NCBI RefSeq assembly: GCF_900102365.1
Contig: NZ_FOIN01000007.1
Span: 41,329 to 97,181, forward strand
Length of the DNA: 55,853 bases
Reading direction: 5' to 3'
Source of the DNA: Thomasclavelia cocleata
Lineage (GTDB): Bacteria > Bacillota_I > Bacilli_A > Erysipelotrichales > Coprobacillaceae
Part shown: positions 8,654 through 17,561 of the stretch, piece after piece
Layout of the letters: the number at the start of each line of letters is the position of its first letter
Numbering within the stretch: position 1 is the stretch's first letter
Translations under genes and position numbers: made by a program
The notes under the pieces: model-generated
Told to the model about the DNA's origin: nothing
Databases searched by the model: none
The model's input: the letters and a program-made list of their open reading frames with translations, nothing else

Positions 8654-8702
8654 TATCAGGGAAAGGATACTAATAATTTATATGATATCAGGGAAGGATA
8701 TC
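8654..8702 (+). repeat. Tandem pair of short hairpins with GGGAAG-type purine loops
   Basis: TATCAGGGAAAGGATA (8654-8669) and TATCAGGGAAGGATATC (8686-8702) are near copies 16 bases apart. Each can fold with the TATC/GATA ends paired and an AGGGAA(A)G loop; the second has a 6-bp GATATC stem and runs into a T-rich stretch. They could be regulatory RNA stems. No protein is encoded here. Confidence 0.45.
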
Positions 8703-8849
8703 TTTATTATTTTTTGTAGCCATAATATTTTGAAGGGAAAATCATATTTCTTTTTTGACTACATTGTTAGTATATAATTAAACAATGGTAATAATGTATA
8801 AAAATTGTCTTAAAATATGTGATAATGATTTTTGATAATATTAGCACTA

Positions 8850-8878
8850 TTTTAAAATGTCGAAATTTAGTGTATAAT
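8850..8878 (+). promoter_or_regulatory. Probable promoter of the RpiR-fumarase operon
   Basis: TATAAT at 8873-8878 lies 24 bases before the ATG. The -35 near 8850-8855 (TTTTAA-like) is weak, which would suit an activated or repressed promoter. Confidence 0.5.
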
Positions 8879-8901
8879 ACATCTAAGATGGAGGAATAAG
8901 A

Positions 8902-9702
8902 ATGAAAAACTTATTTTATCGCTTGATTACTTTTTTGGATACTGCTAATGATGCAGATACAAATTATAATATTGCATGGTATATGGCTCATAATTTTTCT
9001 AAAGTTGCAAAAATGGGAATTAGTCAACTTGCTAAAGAGTGTTATGTTTCTCCAGCTACAATATCGAGATTTTGTCGTACTTTAGGTTATGAAAATTATG
9101 CTCATTTGAAACAGGCATGTTCTTCTTTTACTCTAGATAGTAGGGAATTTAATAACTTAATAAATATTCCTTTAAATATGATGAGGAATAAACCAAAAGA
9201 GTGTACTAAATATTATAGTAATCAGGTTTGTAAAGCAATTTCTAAGTTACCAAATCAACTAGATTGGAATGTGATTGATAAAGTTTTACAAACTATCCAT
9301 GATAGTGATTCAGTAGTATTTTTTGGAGTACAATTTTCTCATTCTGTTGCTTTGAACTTTCAAACTGATTTGCTGATGTTAGAAAAGTTTACGATGGCTT
9401 ATATGGAAACAGAACGCCAGATTGATTGTGCTAAATCTTTAGATCAAAATAGTGTGGCAATAATTGTCACAGTTAATGGGTATTTTGTCCATAGTAACCC
9501 GAAAATTTTACAGTATCTAAAAAAATCAAGATGTAAAGTTGTTTTAATGACAAGTAATCCTGAAATTGATATTGGTATTAATATTGATTATATGATTGTT
9601 TTAGGTGATGGTGAACAACCTAAAACAGGTAAACATACATTGCTTACAATGATAGAGTTAATATCACTTAGATATTATTCTTTATATTATCCAAATATTT
9701 AA
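8902..9702 (+). CDS. MurR/RpiR family transcription regulator
   Basis: The protein has 266 residues. An N-terminal helix-turn-helix (about 35-70, ISQLAKECYVSPATISRFCRTLGYENYAHLKQ) is typical of the RpiR family. The C-terminal half is SIS-like (VVFFGVQFSHSVALNFQTDL) and would bind a small effector, usually a phosphosugar. GGAGG precedes the ATG. The two fumarase genes follow on the same strand after 50 bases, so it may control them. The link between an RpiR protein and fumarase is contextual; the effector is unknown. Confidence 0.85.
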   Translation: MKNLFYRLITFLDTANDADTNYNIAWYMAHNFSKVAKMGISQLAKECYVSPATISRFCRTLGYENYAHLKQACSSFTLDSREFNNLINIPLNMMRNKPKECTKYYSNQVCKAISKLPNQLDWNVIDKVLQTIHDSDSVVFFGVQFSHSVALNFQTDLLMLEKFTMAYMETERQIDCAKSLDQNSVAIIVTVNGYFVHSNPKILQYLKKSRCKVVLMTSNPEIDIGINIDYMIVLGDGEQPKTGKHTLLTMIELISLRYYSLYYPNI

Positions 9703-9752
9703 AATAAAATTATTTAAAAAGTTTTTTATCTTTTTTTATGAAAGGAAAAATT

Positions 9753-10595
9753 ATGCGAGAAATAAAATGTGAAGATATCATTCAAACAGTAAAAAAATTA
9801 TGTATTGATGTTGCCTGTGATCTACCAGGTGATGTTTTTAGTGCGTTAGTAGACAAAAAAAATGAAGAACCTTATCCACTTGCTAAAAAGACAATTGATG
9901 TTTTAATTGATAATGCTAATTTAGCACATGAAAATATGATGCCAATCTGTCAAGATACTGGAATGGTTTTTGTTTATATTACTATAGGTCAGGAAGTACA
10001 TATTAATGGTGATTTAAAAGCAGCTATAAATGAAGGTGTTCGTCAGGGATATCAGGAAGGATATTTAAGAAAATCAGTTGTTAGTGATCCATTGTTTGAT
10101 CGAATTAATACAAAAGATAACACACCAGCAATTATTTATTTTGATATTGTTATGGGTGATGAATTTAAAATCATAGTAGCACCAAAGGGCTTTGGATCTG
10201 AAAATATGTCACAAATAAAGATGTTAAAACCAAGTGATGGATTACAAGGAGTCAAAGATTTTATTTTAAAAGTAGTCAATGATGCTGGACCGAATGCCTG
10301 TCCACCAATGGTGATTGGGGTAGGAATCGGTGGATCATTTGATAAAGTAACTATGCTTGCAAAAAAGGCTATGATGCGAGAAATTGGTAGTCATCATCAA
10401 GATGTTCGATATGCTGATTTAGAAGTAGAACTATTAGAAATGATAAATAATACTGGAATCGGACCAGCGGGGTATGGTGGGAAAACTACAGCTTTATCAT
10501 TAAATATTGAAACTCATCCAACTCATATAGCGGGGATGCCAGTAGCTGTTAGTATTTGCTGCCATGTAGCACGTCATAAGGAGGCAAAATTATGA
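9753..10595 (+). CDS. Class I fumarate hydratase, alpha subunit (Fe-S)
   Basis: The protein has 280 residues. It matches the alpha subunit of two-subunit [4Fe-4S] fumarases and the related L-tartrate dehydratases, with ENMMPICQDTGM, GPNACPPMVIGVGIGGSFDK, GPAGYGGKTT and VSICCHVARH holding the conserved cluster cysteines. The ATG at 9753 is chosen because AAAGGA (9741-9746) is spaced for it; an ATG at 9738 is further upstream. The stop overlaps the beta-subunit start by 4 bases (ATGA), the usual coupling. It would interconvert fumarate and malate in an anaerobe. Tartrate dehydratase is an alternative that sequence alone cannot exclude. Confidence 0.88.
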   Translation: MREIKCEDIIQTVKKLCIDVACDLPGDVFSALVDKKNEEPYPLAKKTIDVLIDNANLAHENMMPICQDTGMVFVYITIGQEVHINGDLKAAINEGVRQGYQEGYLRKSVVSDPLFDRINTKDNTPAIIYFDIVMGDEFKIIVAPKGFGSENMSQIKMLKPSDGLQGVKDFILKVVNDAGPNACPPMVIGVGIGGSFDKVTMLAKKAMMREIGSHHQDVRYADLEVELLEMINNTGIGPAGYGGKTTALSLNIETHPTHIAGMPVAVSICCHVARHKEAKL

Positions 10596-11146
10596 TTAGA
10601 TTAACTACGCCACTAACAATTGAAAAAATAAAAAAGTTACATGCTGGTGATGAGGTATTACTTAGTGGAACTATTTATACAGGACGTGATGCTGCTCATA
10701 AACGATTAATGGCATTAATTGAAAAAGGAGAAAAACTGCCTCTTCCACTTGAAGATCAAGTGATTTTTTATGTGGGTCCAACACCAAGTAAACCAGGAAA
10801 AGTTTTTGGTAGTGGAGGACCAACTACTTCTGGAAGAATGGATGCTTTTGCTCCAACATTAATTAAATTAGGTTTACGTTCAATGATTGGTAAAGGTTAC
10901 CGTCTTCAAAGTGTTAAAGATGCAATTATTGAATATGGTGGTATCTATTTAGGTGCAATTGGTGGTGCTGGTGCAATGATGTCTAGTTGTATAAAGAAAT
11001 GTGAGATTATTGCATTTGATGATTTAGGACCTGAAGCAATTAGAAGATTAGAAGTGGTAGATATGCCACTGGTAGTTATTATTGATAGCTATGGTAATGA
11101 TCAATATATTTTAGGTAGAAATGATTATTTAAATATGTGTAAATAA
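10592..11146 (+). CDS. Class I fumarate hydratase, beta subunit
   Basis: The protein has 184 residues, the size of the separate beta subunit. Family landmarks are LSGTIYTGRDAAHKR, FYVGPTPSKPGKVFGSGGPTTSGRMD and GAIGGAGAMMS, followed by FDDLGPEA. It carries catalytic surface residues that complete the active site made with the Fe-S alpha subunit. It starts inside the last codons of the alpha gene. A VanY-type gene follows after 14 bases and may share the transcript. Confidence 0.9.
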   Translation: MIRLTTPLTIEKIKKLHAGDEVLLSGTIYTGRDAAHKRLMALIEKGEKLPLPLEDQVIFYVGPTPSKPGKVFGSGGPTTSGRMDAFAPTLIKLGLRSMIGKGYRLQSVKDAIIEYGGIYLGAIGGAGAMMSSCIKKCEIIAFDDLGPEAIRRLEVVDMPLVVIIDSYGNDQYILGRNDYLNMCK

Positions 11147-11160
11147 GGAGTAATATTGTA

Positions 11161-12408
11161 ATGTTTAAAAAAAGAAGAGACTATTCATATTATAGTTCGT
11201 ATAATAGTGGACATAAGAGTCGTTTAAGAGTAGGTAGAGTTGTAATTGCAGCTATTGTAGCTGTAGCTTTAATTGTTGGTTTATTAGTATTTTTAAATTT
11301 AAGTCGGATTAAATTATTAGTGAAAGGATATTCTTTTTCCCAAACAAGTAAAATCTTATCTTTACCAAAAGATGAAGAAGAAGAAATTTTATCCCATCCA
11401 AAAATGGACCATATTGTTAATTGGATCAAAGAATCTCCTAAAGTTACTTTATACGATGAGTATGAAAGGTATTTTGGGATAAATAAAAAAATGAAATATG
11501 CTGATGTTGTTGAGTATGTTGATGATTTGTTTATCGGCCAGGTTCCTAAGTTAAAAAGTATGGGATATAATGAAAAATTAATTTGGAGTTTAATAGATGA
11601 AGGTGCATCACAGAATGATTTTCAATATTTAATTGATCATAAATATACTGCTAAGGATATAACACCTTATCGTAAAGTAAAGGGATATCAGCTTCAAAAT
11701 ATAGAATCTTATATTAATGCATATAATATATATAAGGATTATAATTATGCTGTTTGCATTACTAATTATCCATTTATCATATCAAGTAATGGTGAACCAA
11801 AAGAAAAATATACTATAACAAATCCTAGTAATTTATTAACATTAGTAAAAAAAGGTTTTTATTTATCGGAAGATTATGAACCAGATTTAGTTGATCCCGA
11901 AATACCTGTAGCACCCGATTGTCAAAATTCAAAGATGACCAAGGAAACATCAGATGCTCTAACAAAAATGTATAAAGCGGCTCAAAAAGAAGGTTTAGAG
12001 TTAGTAGTAAACAGTGCTTATCGCTCATATCAAACACAAGTTGATACAATGGCAGATTTTGTAAGACGTTATAATACTAAGTATGCAAATGAATATGTTG
12101 CTCAACCTGGGGCTAGTGAACATCAAACAGGACTAGGGATAGATCTAACATCACAAAGTGTTGTTGAGGGAAAGAAAATTACATTTGGTGATACTGATGA
12201 ATATAAATGGGTTGTAAAAAACTGTGCTAAATTTGGTTTTATAATTCGTTTTGAAGATGGAACAGATGGTATTACTGGAATTGCACATGAACCATGGCAT
12301 TTACGATATGTTGGTGAAGATGTAGCTAAGGAAATAGTGGAAAAGAAATGGACTTTTGAGGAATATTGTTTATATAATAATATTATGCCAAAAGTTAAAA
12401 AACAATAA
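11161..12408 (+). CDS. Membrane-anchored VanY-type D-alanyl-D-alanine carboxypeptidase (M15B)
   Basis: The protein has 415 residues. A basic, Tyr/Ser-rich cytoplasmic tail is followed by one membrane segment (about 26-47), then a helical region of about 180 residues, then the peptidase. Catalytic landmarks are SAYRSYQTQ, the zinc-binding EHQTGLGIDL (His and Asp) and IAHEPWHLRY (catalytic Glu and zinc His). Such enzymes trim the terminal D-Ala from peptidoglycan stem peptides outside the membrane. No VanH/VanA genes are near, so it is a wall-maturation enzyme, not a glycopeptide-resistance cluster. TAAGGAG precedes the ATG. Confidence 0.9.
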   Translation: MFKKRRDYSYYSSYNSGHKSRLRVGRVVIAAIVAVALIVGLLVFLNLSRIKLLVKGYSFSQTSKILSLPKDEEEEILSHPKMDHIVNWIKESPKVTLYDEYERYFGINKKMKYADVVEYVDDLFIGQVPKLKSMGYNEKLIWSLIDEGASQNDFQYLIDHKYTAKDITPYRKVKGYQLQNIESYINAYNIYKDYNYAVCITNYPFIISSNGEPKEKYTITNPSNLLTLVKKGFYLSEDYEPDLVDPEIPVAPDCQNSKMTKETSDALTKMYKAAQKEGLELVVNSAYRSYQTQVDTMADFVRRYNTKYANEYVAQPGASEHQTGLGIDLTSQSVVEGKKITFGDTDEYKWVVKNCAKFGFIIRFEDGTDGITGIAHEPWHLRYVGEDVAKEIVEKKWTFEEYCLYNNIMPKVKKQ

Positions 12409-12437
12409 TCTAGAGAATTTACTCTAGATTATTTTAA
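12404..12437 (+). terminator. Terminator overlapping the vanY-type stop codon
   Basis: AATAATCTAGAG (12404-12415) pairs perfectly with CTCTAGATTATT (12422-12433) around a 6-base loop, followed by TTT. The stop codon lies inside the left arm. Confidence 0.85.
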
Positions 12438-12449
12438 TGAGGTAAATAA

Positions 12450-14081
12450 ATGAAGACATTAATTACTACTTTAAATTCAAAATACATACATAAATCATTA
12501 TCTTTACGCCTTTTATATGTTTCTACTAAAGATTATCATGATGTAGATTTTGTAGAATATACAATAAAAGAAGATCTTGATAATATTGTTGCTGATATTA
12601 TTGCAAGGAAAGTTCAAATTGTTGCATTTAGTGTTTATATTTGGAATGTTGAGTTAATTAAGGAATTATGTATTAAATTAAAAGATCAAAATAAGAATTT
12701 GATTATTATTTTAGGCGGTCCTGAAGTTAGTTATGAAATTGATTATTTTTTAGATAACTATGAGATAGATTATATAATTAGTGGGGAAGGAGAGATTGCT
12801 TTTAAACAATTATTGGATTGTTTAGAAAAGGAACAAGAGATATTTATTCAAGGTGTTAGTAATAAGAGTAGCCGAGATTATCATCAAACAGTTCCTGTTG
12901 ATTTAAAATATCTTGAATCGCTTGACTCACCATATTTGTTAAAACGAGATCTAGTGGATATGTCAAAAAGGGTTTTATATTTTGAAACTAGTCGAGGATG
13001 TCCATATCAGTGTCAGTATTGTTTATCGTCTTTAGAAAAAGGATTACGTTTTTTTAGTCTTGATTATTTAAAACAACAACTAAAATTATTGATGGAAACA
13101 GATGTTAAAATAATTAAGTTGTTAGATCGTAGTTTTAATGCTAAAACCGACCATGCTCTAGCAATTCTGGAATTTATTTTTCAACATTATCGTCCAGGAA
13201 TACAATTTCAATTTGAAATTAATGGAGATGTTTTGGATCAAAGAATAATTGATTATATTAATAAATATGCACCAGAGGGATTATTACGATTTGAAATTGG
13301 TATACAATCAACTTATGAACCTACAAATGAGATAGTTAAAAGGTATCAAGATTTTACAAGGTTAAGTGAAGTTATTAAACAATTGCAAACTAATCATAAA
13401 ATAGATTTTCATTTAGATTTAATTGCAGGATTGCCTTTAGAAAATCTAAATAGGTTTGCCAAATCATTTGATGATGTTTTTAGCTTTTATCCTAAAGAAT
13501 TACAACTTGGTTTTTTAAAACTTCTTCGTGGAACAAGTTTAAGAAAAGATGCTAATAAGTATGGATATATATATGATATTAATCCTCCTTATGAATTAAT
13601 TGCTAGTAATGATTTATCAAAAGAAGATATAAATAAAATTCATATCGTTGAAGATATGTTGGAAAAGTATTGGAATAGTGGAAAAATGCCAATTACAATG
13701 AATAAAATTATGAAACAGGTTGATTCGCCTTTTTATTTCTTCTTGGATTTAGGAAATTATTATAAAAAACACAATTATAAACATATAAATTATCAAAATG
13801 ATGAATTATTTAGTTATTTGAATAGTTATTTAAATGATAAATATTTAAGTGATTTGATTGAAGATTATTTGCTTCTAGCAAAAGTTAAACCAAAAAGATG
13901 GTGGAAAGCTACTTTAAATAAAGAGGATAGTAGAAAGATAATGCATAAGTTGATTAAAGAGTATGATTTAAATCAAGAAGACATATTTAGATATAGTCTT
14001 ATTGAGGAATTAGATGATTATTATTTAGTAGCAACATATAAAAATTATCAAGTGATTATTAATAAATACCCTAAGATATAG
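12450..14081 (+). CDS. B12-binding-domain radical SAM protein (DUF4080 type)
   Basis: The protein has 543 residues. The N-terminal 150 residues are a cobalamin-binding-like Rossmann fold (VAFSVYIWNVELIKEL, IILGGPEVSY, IISGEGEIAF). The radical SAM core follows, with SRGCPYQCQYCLS giving the cluster triad C184, C188 and C191. The C-terminal part (about residues 380-543) matches the DUF4080 extension. B12-type radical SAM enzymes do methylations and ring or carbon rearrangements; this subfamily has no assigned substrate that I know of. AATGAGGT precedes the ATG. It is a single-gene unit between two hairpins. Confidence 0.85.
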   Translation: MKTLITTLNSKYIHKSLSLRLLYVSTKDYHDVDFVEYTIKEDLDNIVADIIARKVQIVAFSVYIWNVELIKELCIKLKDQNKNLIIILGGPEVSYEIDYFLDNYEIDYIISGEGEIAFKQLLDCLEKEQEIFIQGVSNKSSRDYHQTVPVDLKYLESLDSPYLLKRDLVDMSKRVLYFETSRGCPYQCQYCLSSLEKGLRFFSLDYLKQQLKLLMETDVKIIKLLDRSFNAKTDHALAILEFIFQHYRPGIQFQFEINGDVLDQRIIDYINKYAPEGLLRFEIGIQSTYEPTNEIVKRYQDFTRLSEVIKQLQTNHKIDFHLDLIAGLPLENLNRFAKSFDDVFSFYPKELQLGFLKLLRGTSLRKDANKYGYIYDINPPYELIASNDLSKEDINKIHIVEDMLEKYWNSGKMPITMNKIMKQVDSPFYFFLDLGNYYKKHNYKHINYQNDELFSYLNSYLNDKYLSDLIEDYLLLAKVKPKRWWKATLNKEDSRKIMHKLIKEYDLNQEDIFRYSLIEELDDYYLVATYKNYQVIINKYPKI

Positions 14082-14096
14082 TGTTATCTTGGGGTT
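14068..14096 (+). terminator. Hairpin overlapping the radical SAM gene stop
   Basis: ACCCTAAGATA (14068-14078) pairs with TATCTTGGGGT (14085-14095) with one G-U pair. The following T tract is poor, so termination may be partial. Confidence 0.6.
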
Positions 14097-14184
14097 AAAT
14101 ATTATTAGGTAATAGAGTATTTTAAATGATTTTTTATAGTAAGTAAGATATACTAATGGTGCAATAGTGCGTGGAGGAAAACAT

Positions 14185-16485
14185 ATGATAGAAAATATTA
14201 GAAAAAGAGATGGGCGTTTAGTTCCTTTTGAATTAGATAAAATAGCTGGTGCTATATATAAGTCTTTTGAGGCAACTAGTGATAAGTATGAATTAAAGAC
14301 AGCAATTAAAATTGCAAAAATAGTAGAAAATAAATTAGAAATGAAAAAAAGTGCTTTACCAACAGTTGAGTTAGTTCAAGATACTGTTGAAGAGGTATTA
14401 ATTGAACAAGGTTATGTTAGGGTAGCTAAAGCTTATATTTTGTATCGAGCTAATCGTACTCGTGAAAGGGATATGCGTTCACGGTTAATGAAAACATTTG
14501 AAGAAATAACTTTTGCAGATAGTAAAGATAGCGATTTAAAAAGAGAAAATGCTAATGTTAATGCTGATGCTCCGATGGGAACAATGTTAAAATATGGTGC
14601 TGAAGCAGCAAAGCAATTCAATGAGATGTTTGTATTAAATCCTAAACATGCACGAGCACATATAAATGGGGATATTCATATTCATGATATGGATTTTTTG
14701 ACTCTTACAACTACTTGTTGTCAAATAGATATAGTTAAATTATTTAAAAATGGTTTTTCAACAGGGCATGGTGTTTTAAGAGAGCCAAATAGTATAAGTG
14801 TGTATGCAGCTTTAGCATGTATTGCAATTCAATCAAATCAAAATGATCAACATGGTGGACAAGCTATTCCTAATTTTGATTATGGTATGGCACCAGGGGT
14901 TGCTAAATCGTATATAAAACACTTTTATTATAATCTTAGTAGAGCTGTTACTTTGCTTACAAAACTTGATGGAGATGAAGTTGTATCTAGAATTAAAGAA
15001 AAAATGTGTTTAAAGCCAACTCTTGATTTTAATGAAAATTTTAATCAAAAATTAAAAGAGATATTAGTTAAAAATAATATTAATCAATTTGTTGATGAAA
15101 TTATTGATTTTGCTACTTCTAGTGCATATAAAGAAACAGATAAAGAAACATATCAAGCGATGGAAGCTTTTATACATAATTTGAATACGATGCATTCAAG
15201 AGCAGGGGCTCAAGTACCGTTTAGTTCCATTAATTATGGAATGGATGTATCAAGTGAAGGTAGAATGGTAGTTCGTAATATATTATTAGCTACTGAAGCA
15301 GGATTAGGGCATGGTGAAACTCCTATTTTTCCAATCCAAATTTTTAGAGTAAAAGAAGGAATAAATTATAATGAAGGAGAACTAAATTATGATTTATTTA
15401 AATTAGCATGTAAAACTTCAGCTAAACGTTTATTTCCAAATTTTTCATTTGTTGATGCCCCATTTAATTTACAATATTATAAAGGAACTCCAGAAACTGA
15501 AATTGCATATATGGGATGTCGAACAAGAGTTATGGCAAATATATGTGATAAAGATAATGAAATAAGTTTTGGTCGTGGAAACTTAAGTTTTACTTCAATA
15601 AATTTACCAAGATTAGCAATTCGTTCAAACGGTGATGTTAATGAATTTTTTGATAAACTTGATAAAATGTTAGATTTATGTATTGCACAGTTACTAGAAC
15701 GTTTTGAAATTCAATGCCGACGTAAAGTAAAAAATTATCCATTTTTAATGGGACAGGGTATTTGGCTTGATAGTGATAATCTAAAACCGGATGATGAAGT
15801 AAGGGAAGTTTTAAAACATGGTACATTAACAGTTGGATTTATAGGTTTGGCTGAGACTTTAAAAGCTTTAATTGGTGTACATCATGGTGAAAGTGAAAAT
15901 GCACAGATTCTAGGATTACAAATTATTGAACATATGTCTAAGGCAATGGAGATGGCAAGTGAAAAATATCAATTGAATTTTAGTTTGATTGCAACACCTG
16001 CTGAAGGTTTATCAGGCAGATTTGTGAAAATGGATAAAAAGTTATTTGGTGAGTTAGAGGGAATTACAGATCGGGATTATTATACAAATAGTTTTCATAT
16101 TCCTGTATATTATCCGATCAGTGCTTTTAAGAAAATACAATTAGAAGGGCCATATCATGCTTTAACAAATGGAGGACATATCAGTTATGTAGAAATGGAT
16201 GGTGATCCAACTAAAAACTTAGCTGCATTTGAAAAAGTTGTTCGAGCAATGCATGATAATGGGATTGGTTATGGAGCTATAAATCATCCTGTTGATCGTG
16301 ATCCAGTTTGTGGTTATAATGGGATTATTGATGATGTTTGCCCACTTTGTGGTAGAACTGAAGAAGAACATCATGGGTTTGAAAGAATTCGTAGGATTAC
16401 TGGGTATTTAGTTGGTACTTTAGATCGTTTCAATGATGGTAAAAAAGCTGAGGAACATGATCGAGTTAAACATGGTATAGAATAA
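14185..16485 (+). CDS. nrdD: Anaerobic ribonucleoside-triphosphate reductase (class III, glycyl radical)
   Basis: The protein has 766 residues from the ATG at 14185. A GTG at 14167 is rejected because the GGAGG lies between it and the ATG. The N-terminus is an ATP-cone (IRKRDGRLVPFELDKIAGAI), the allosteric nucleotide site. The body carries NrdD landmarks such as HINGDIHIHDMDF and PFSSINYGMD. The C-terminus has a cysteine cluster (PVCGYNGIIDDVCPLCGR) and the glycyl-radical loop RRITGYLVG, with the radical glycine near residue 740. It reduces NTPs to dNTPs under strict anaerobiosis. nrdG overlaps its stop by one base. Confidence 0.97.
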   Translation: MIENIRKRDGRLVPFELDKIAGAIYKSFEATSDKYELKTAIKIAKIVENKLEMKKSALPTVELVQDTVEEVLIEQGYVRVAKAYILYRANRTRERDMRSRLMKTFEEITFADSKDSDLKRENANVNADAPMGTMLKYGAEAAKQFNEMFVLNPKHARAHINGDIHIHDMDFLTLTTTCCQIDIVKLFKNGFSTGHGVLREPNSISVYAALACIAIQSNQNDQHGGQAIPNFDYGMAPGVAKSYIKHFYYNLSRAVTLLTKLDGDEVVSRIKEKMCLKPTLDFNENFNQKLKEILVKNNINQFVDEIIDFATSSAYKETDKETYQAMEAFIHNLNTMHSRAGAQVPFSSINYGMDVSSEGRMVVRNILLATEAGLGHGETPIFPIQIFRVKEGINYNEGELNYDLFKLACKTSAKRLFPNFSFVDAPFNLQYYKGTPETEIAYMGCRTRVMANICDKDNEISFGRGNLSFTSINLPRLAIRSNGDVNEFFDKLDKMLDLCIAQLLERFEIQCRRKVKNYPFLMGQGIWLDSDNLKPDDEVREVLKHGTLTVGFIGLAETLKALIGVHHGESENAQILGLQIIEHMSKAMEMASEKYQLNFSLIATPAEGLSGRFVKMDKKLFGELEGITDRDYYTNSFHIPVYYPISAFKKIQLEGPYHALTNGGHISYVEMDGDPTKNLAAFEKVVRAMHDNGIGYGAINHPVDRDPVCGYNGIIDDVCPLCGRTEEEHHGFERIRRITGYLVGTLDRFNDGKKAEEHDRVKHGIE

Positions 16486-17000
16486 TGAAGATTCGTTTGT
16501 TTGGAATAGCTAATGATTCAATTGTTGATGGACCTGGTTTAAGGTATACAATTTTTACCCAAGGTTGTTATCATAAATGTCCAGGGTGTCATAATCCTAA
16601 AAGTCATGATATGAATGGTGGGTATTTAAAAGATATTAATGAGATAATAGCGGAAATTGATGAAAATCAATTATTGGATGGAATTACTCTTTCTGGTGGT
16701 GAACCAATGCTTCAGATAGAACCATTAATAGAGATTTGTAAAGCGGTTAAATATCGAGGTTTAAATATTGTGATTTATAGTGGTTTTATGTTTGAACAAA
16801 TCATTAAAGATTCAAGAATGAAATCTTTATTAGAAGTTTGTGATATGTTGATAGATGGTAAATTTGAGCAGGATAAAAAAAGTTTATCACTATTATATCG
16901 AGGTTCAACTAATCAAAGATTAATAAATATTCAAAAATCATTAAAGTATGAAAAAGTCATTGAATATGAGACAAATGAATATAATGAGATCATAATATAG
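16485..17000 (+). CDS. nrdG: Anaerobic ribonucleotide reductase activating protein
   Basis: The protein has 171 residues, the normal size. The radical SAM triad is QGCYHKCPGCHN (C28, C32, C35), preceded by NDSIVDGPGLRYTIFTQG and followed by GITLSGGEPML, typical of NrdG. It uses S-adenosylmethionine and a [4Fe-4S] cluster to place the radical on the NrdD glycine. Its ATG overlaps the nrdD TAA (TAATG), so translation is coupled. Confidence 0.97.
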   Translation: MKIRLFGIANDSIVDGPGLRYTIFTQGCYHKCPGCHNPKSHDMNGGYLKDINEIIAEIDENQLLDGITLSGGEPMLQIEPLIEICKAVKYRGLNIVIYSGFMFEQIIKDSRMKSLLEVCDMLIDGKFEQDKKSLSLLYRGSTNQRLINIQKSLKYEKVIEYETNEYNEIII

Positions 17001-17060
17001 AAAAATTAAAAAAGAACAATCTAGATTGGCAATGTCATTAAGTTAAGAAGACAATATTTC

Positions 17061-17104
17061 AACCAGAAGTTTATATCAAATAGATATTATCTTCTGGTTT
17101 TTCA
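17061..17104 (+). terminator. Terminator of the nrdDG operon
   Basis: AACCAGAAG (17061-17069) pairs perfectly with CTTCTGGTT (17091-17099), followed by TTTT; the 21-base inner part is AT-rich and can pair further. It lies 60 bases after the nrdG stop. Confidence 0.8.
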
Positions 17105-17123
17105 TTTATGCAAGCTAAAAAAG

Positions 17124-17159
17124 TGTAGTATTGATACTACATCTGATAAGGTGTATAAT
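17124..17159 (+). promoter_or_regulatory. Strong promoter overlapped by a palindromic operator
   Basis: TTGATA (17131-17136) and TATAAT (17154-17159) are exactly 17 bases apart. TGTAGTAT (17124-17131) and ATACTACA (17134-17141) form a perfect 8-bp inverted repeat on top of the -35. It points right, toward the hicB pseudogene, but a transposase remnant lies in between. The inference is that this was the autoregulated promoter of the toxin-antitoxin operon before insertion and deletion. Confidence 0.65.
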
Positions 17160-17167
17160 TGTATCGA

Positions 17168-17540
17168 CTAGTCATATCTATAGTTAAAGTATACGACCGT
17201 TTTTGGCTTAATGTGTCGTGCATATGTTCTGTCAGGGCGAATTGGCAAGATTTCTTTAGCTATGAGATGTTCTATTGGTGGGATTTTCCCACCTTTTTTA
17301 GTTAGATAGTGTCTTATTATATGACATGATCTCGTGAAGTTGATTTGGTAGATATATTTTCTTCTTTCTTTTTTGGTATTTTTATCACTTGTACGACCCT
17401 TTGACAAAAATTGTATAGGATAAGTCTTGCATATATCTCTTGTTGTATAAGCTTTCTTTTTTTAGAATGCAATGCGTTCAACCCGAGTGCATATTTCACT
17501 TCTCTAAATGATGTTTCAATACCCCATCTCTTATTGTATA
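17168..17540 (-). pseudogene. C-terminal remnant of an IS4-type transposase, frameshifted
   Basis: On the minus strand, one frame encodes YNKRWGIETSFREVK and continues through LNALHSKKRKLIQQEIYARLILYNFCQRVV. It contains the IS4-family Y-(2)-R-(3)-E-(6)-K signature. A second, overlapping frame encodes the end of the protein, INFTRSCHIIRHYL...ILPIRPDRTYARHIKPKTVVYFNYR. A frameshift in about 17330-17405 separates them. Everything upstream of the YREK region, including the first catalytic aspartates, is missing. No inverted terminal repeats were identified. Confidence 0.8.
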
Positions 17541-17561
17541 ATGATAGGAGTGTGATAAGAT

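Noticed and set aside
11161-12408. VanY gene as part of a vancomycin-resistance cluster
   Set aside because: No VanH, VanA/B, VanX, VanR or VanS genes are nearby. A single VanY-type carboxypeptidase is common in Firmicutes wall maintenance.
14082-14184. NrdR boxes upstream of nrdD
   Set aside because: No paired ACACAATATATTGTGT-like 16-mers were found; only weak, AT-rich promoter-like text is present.
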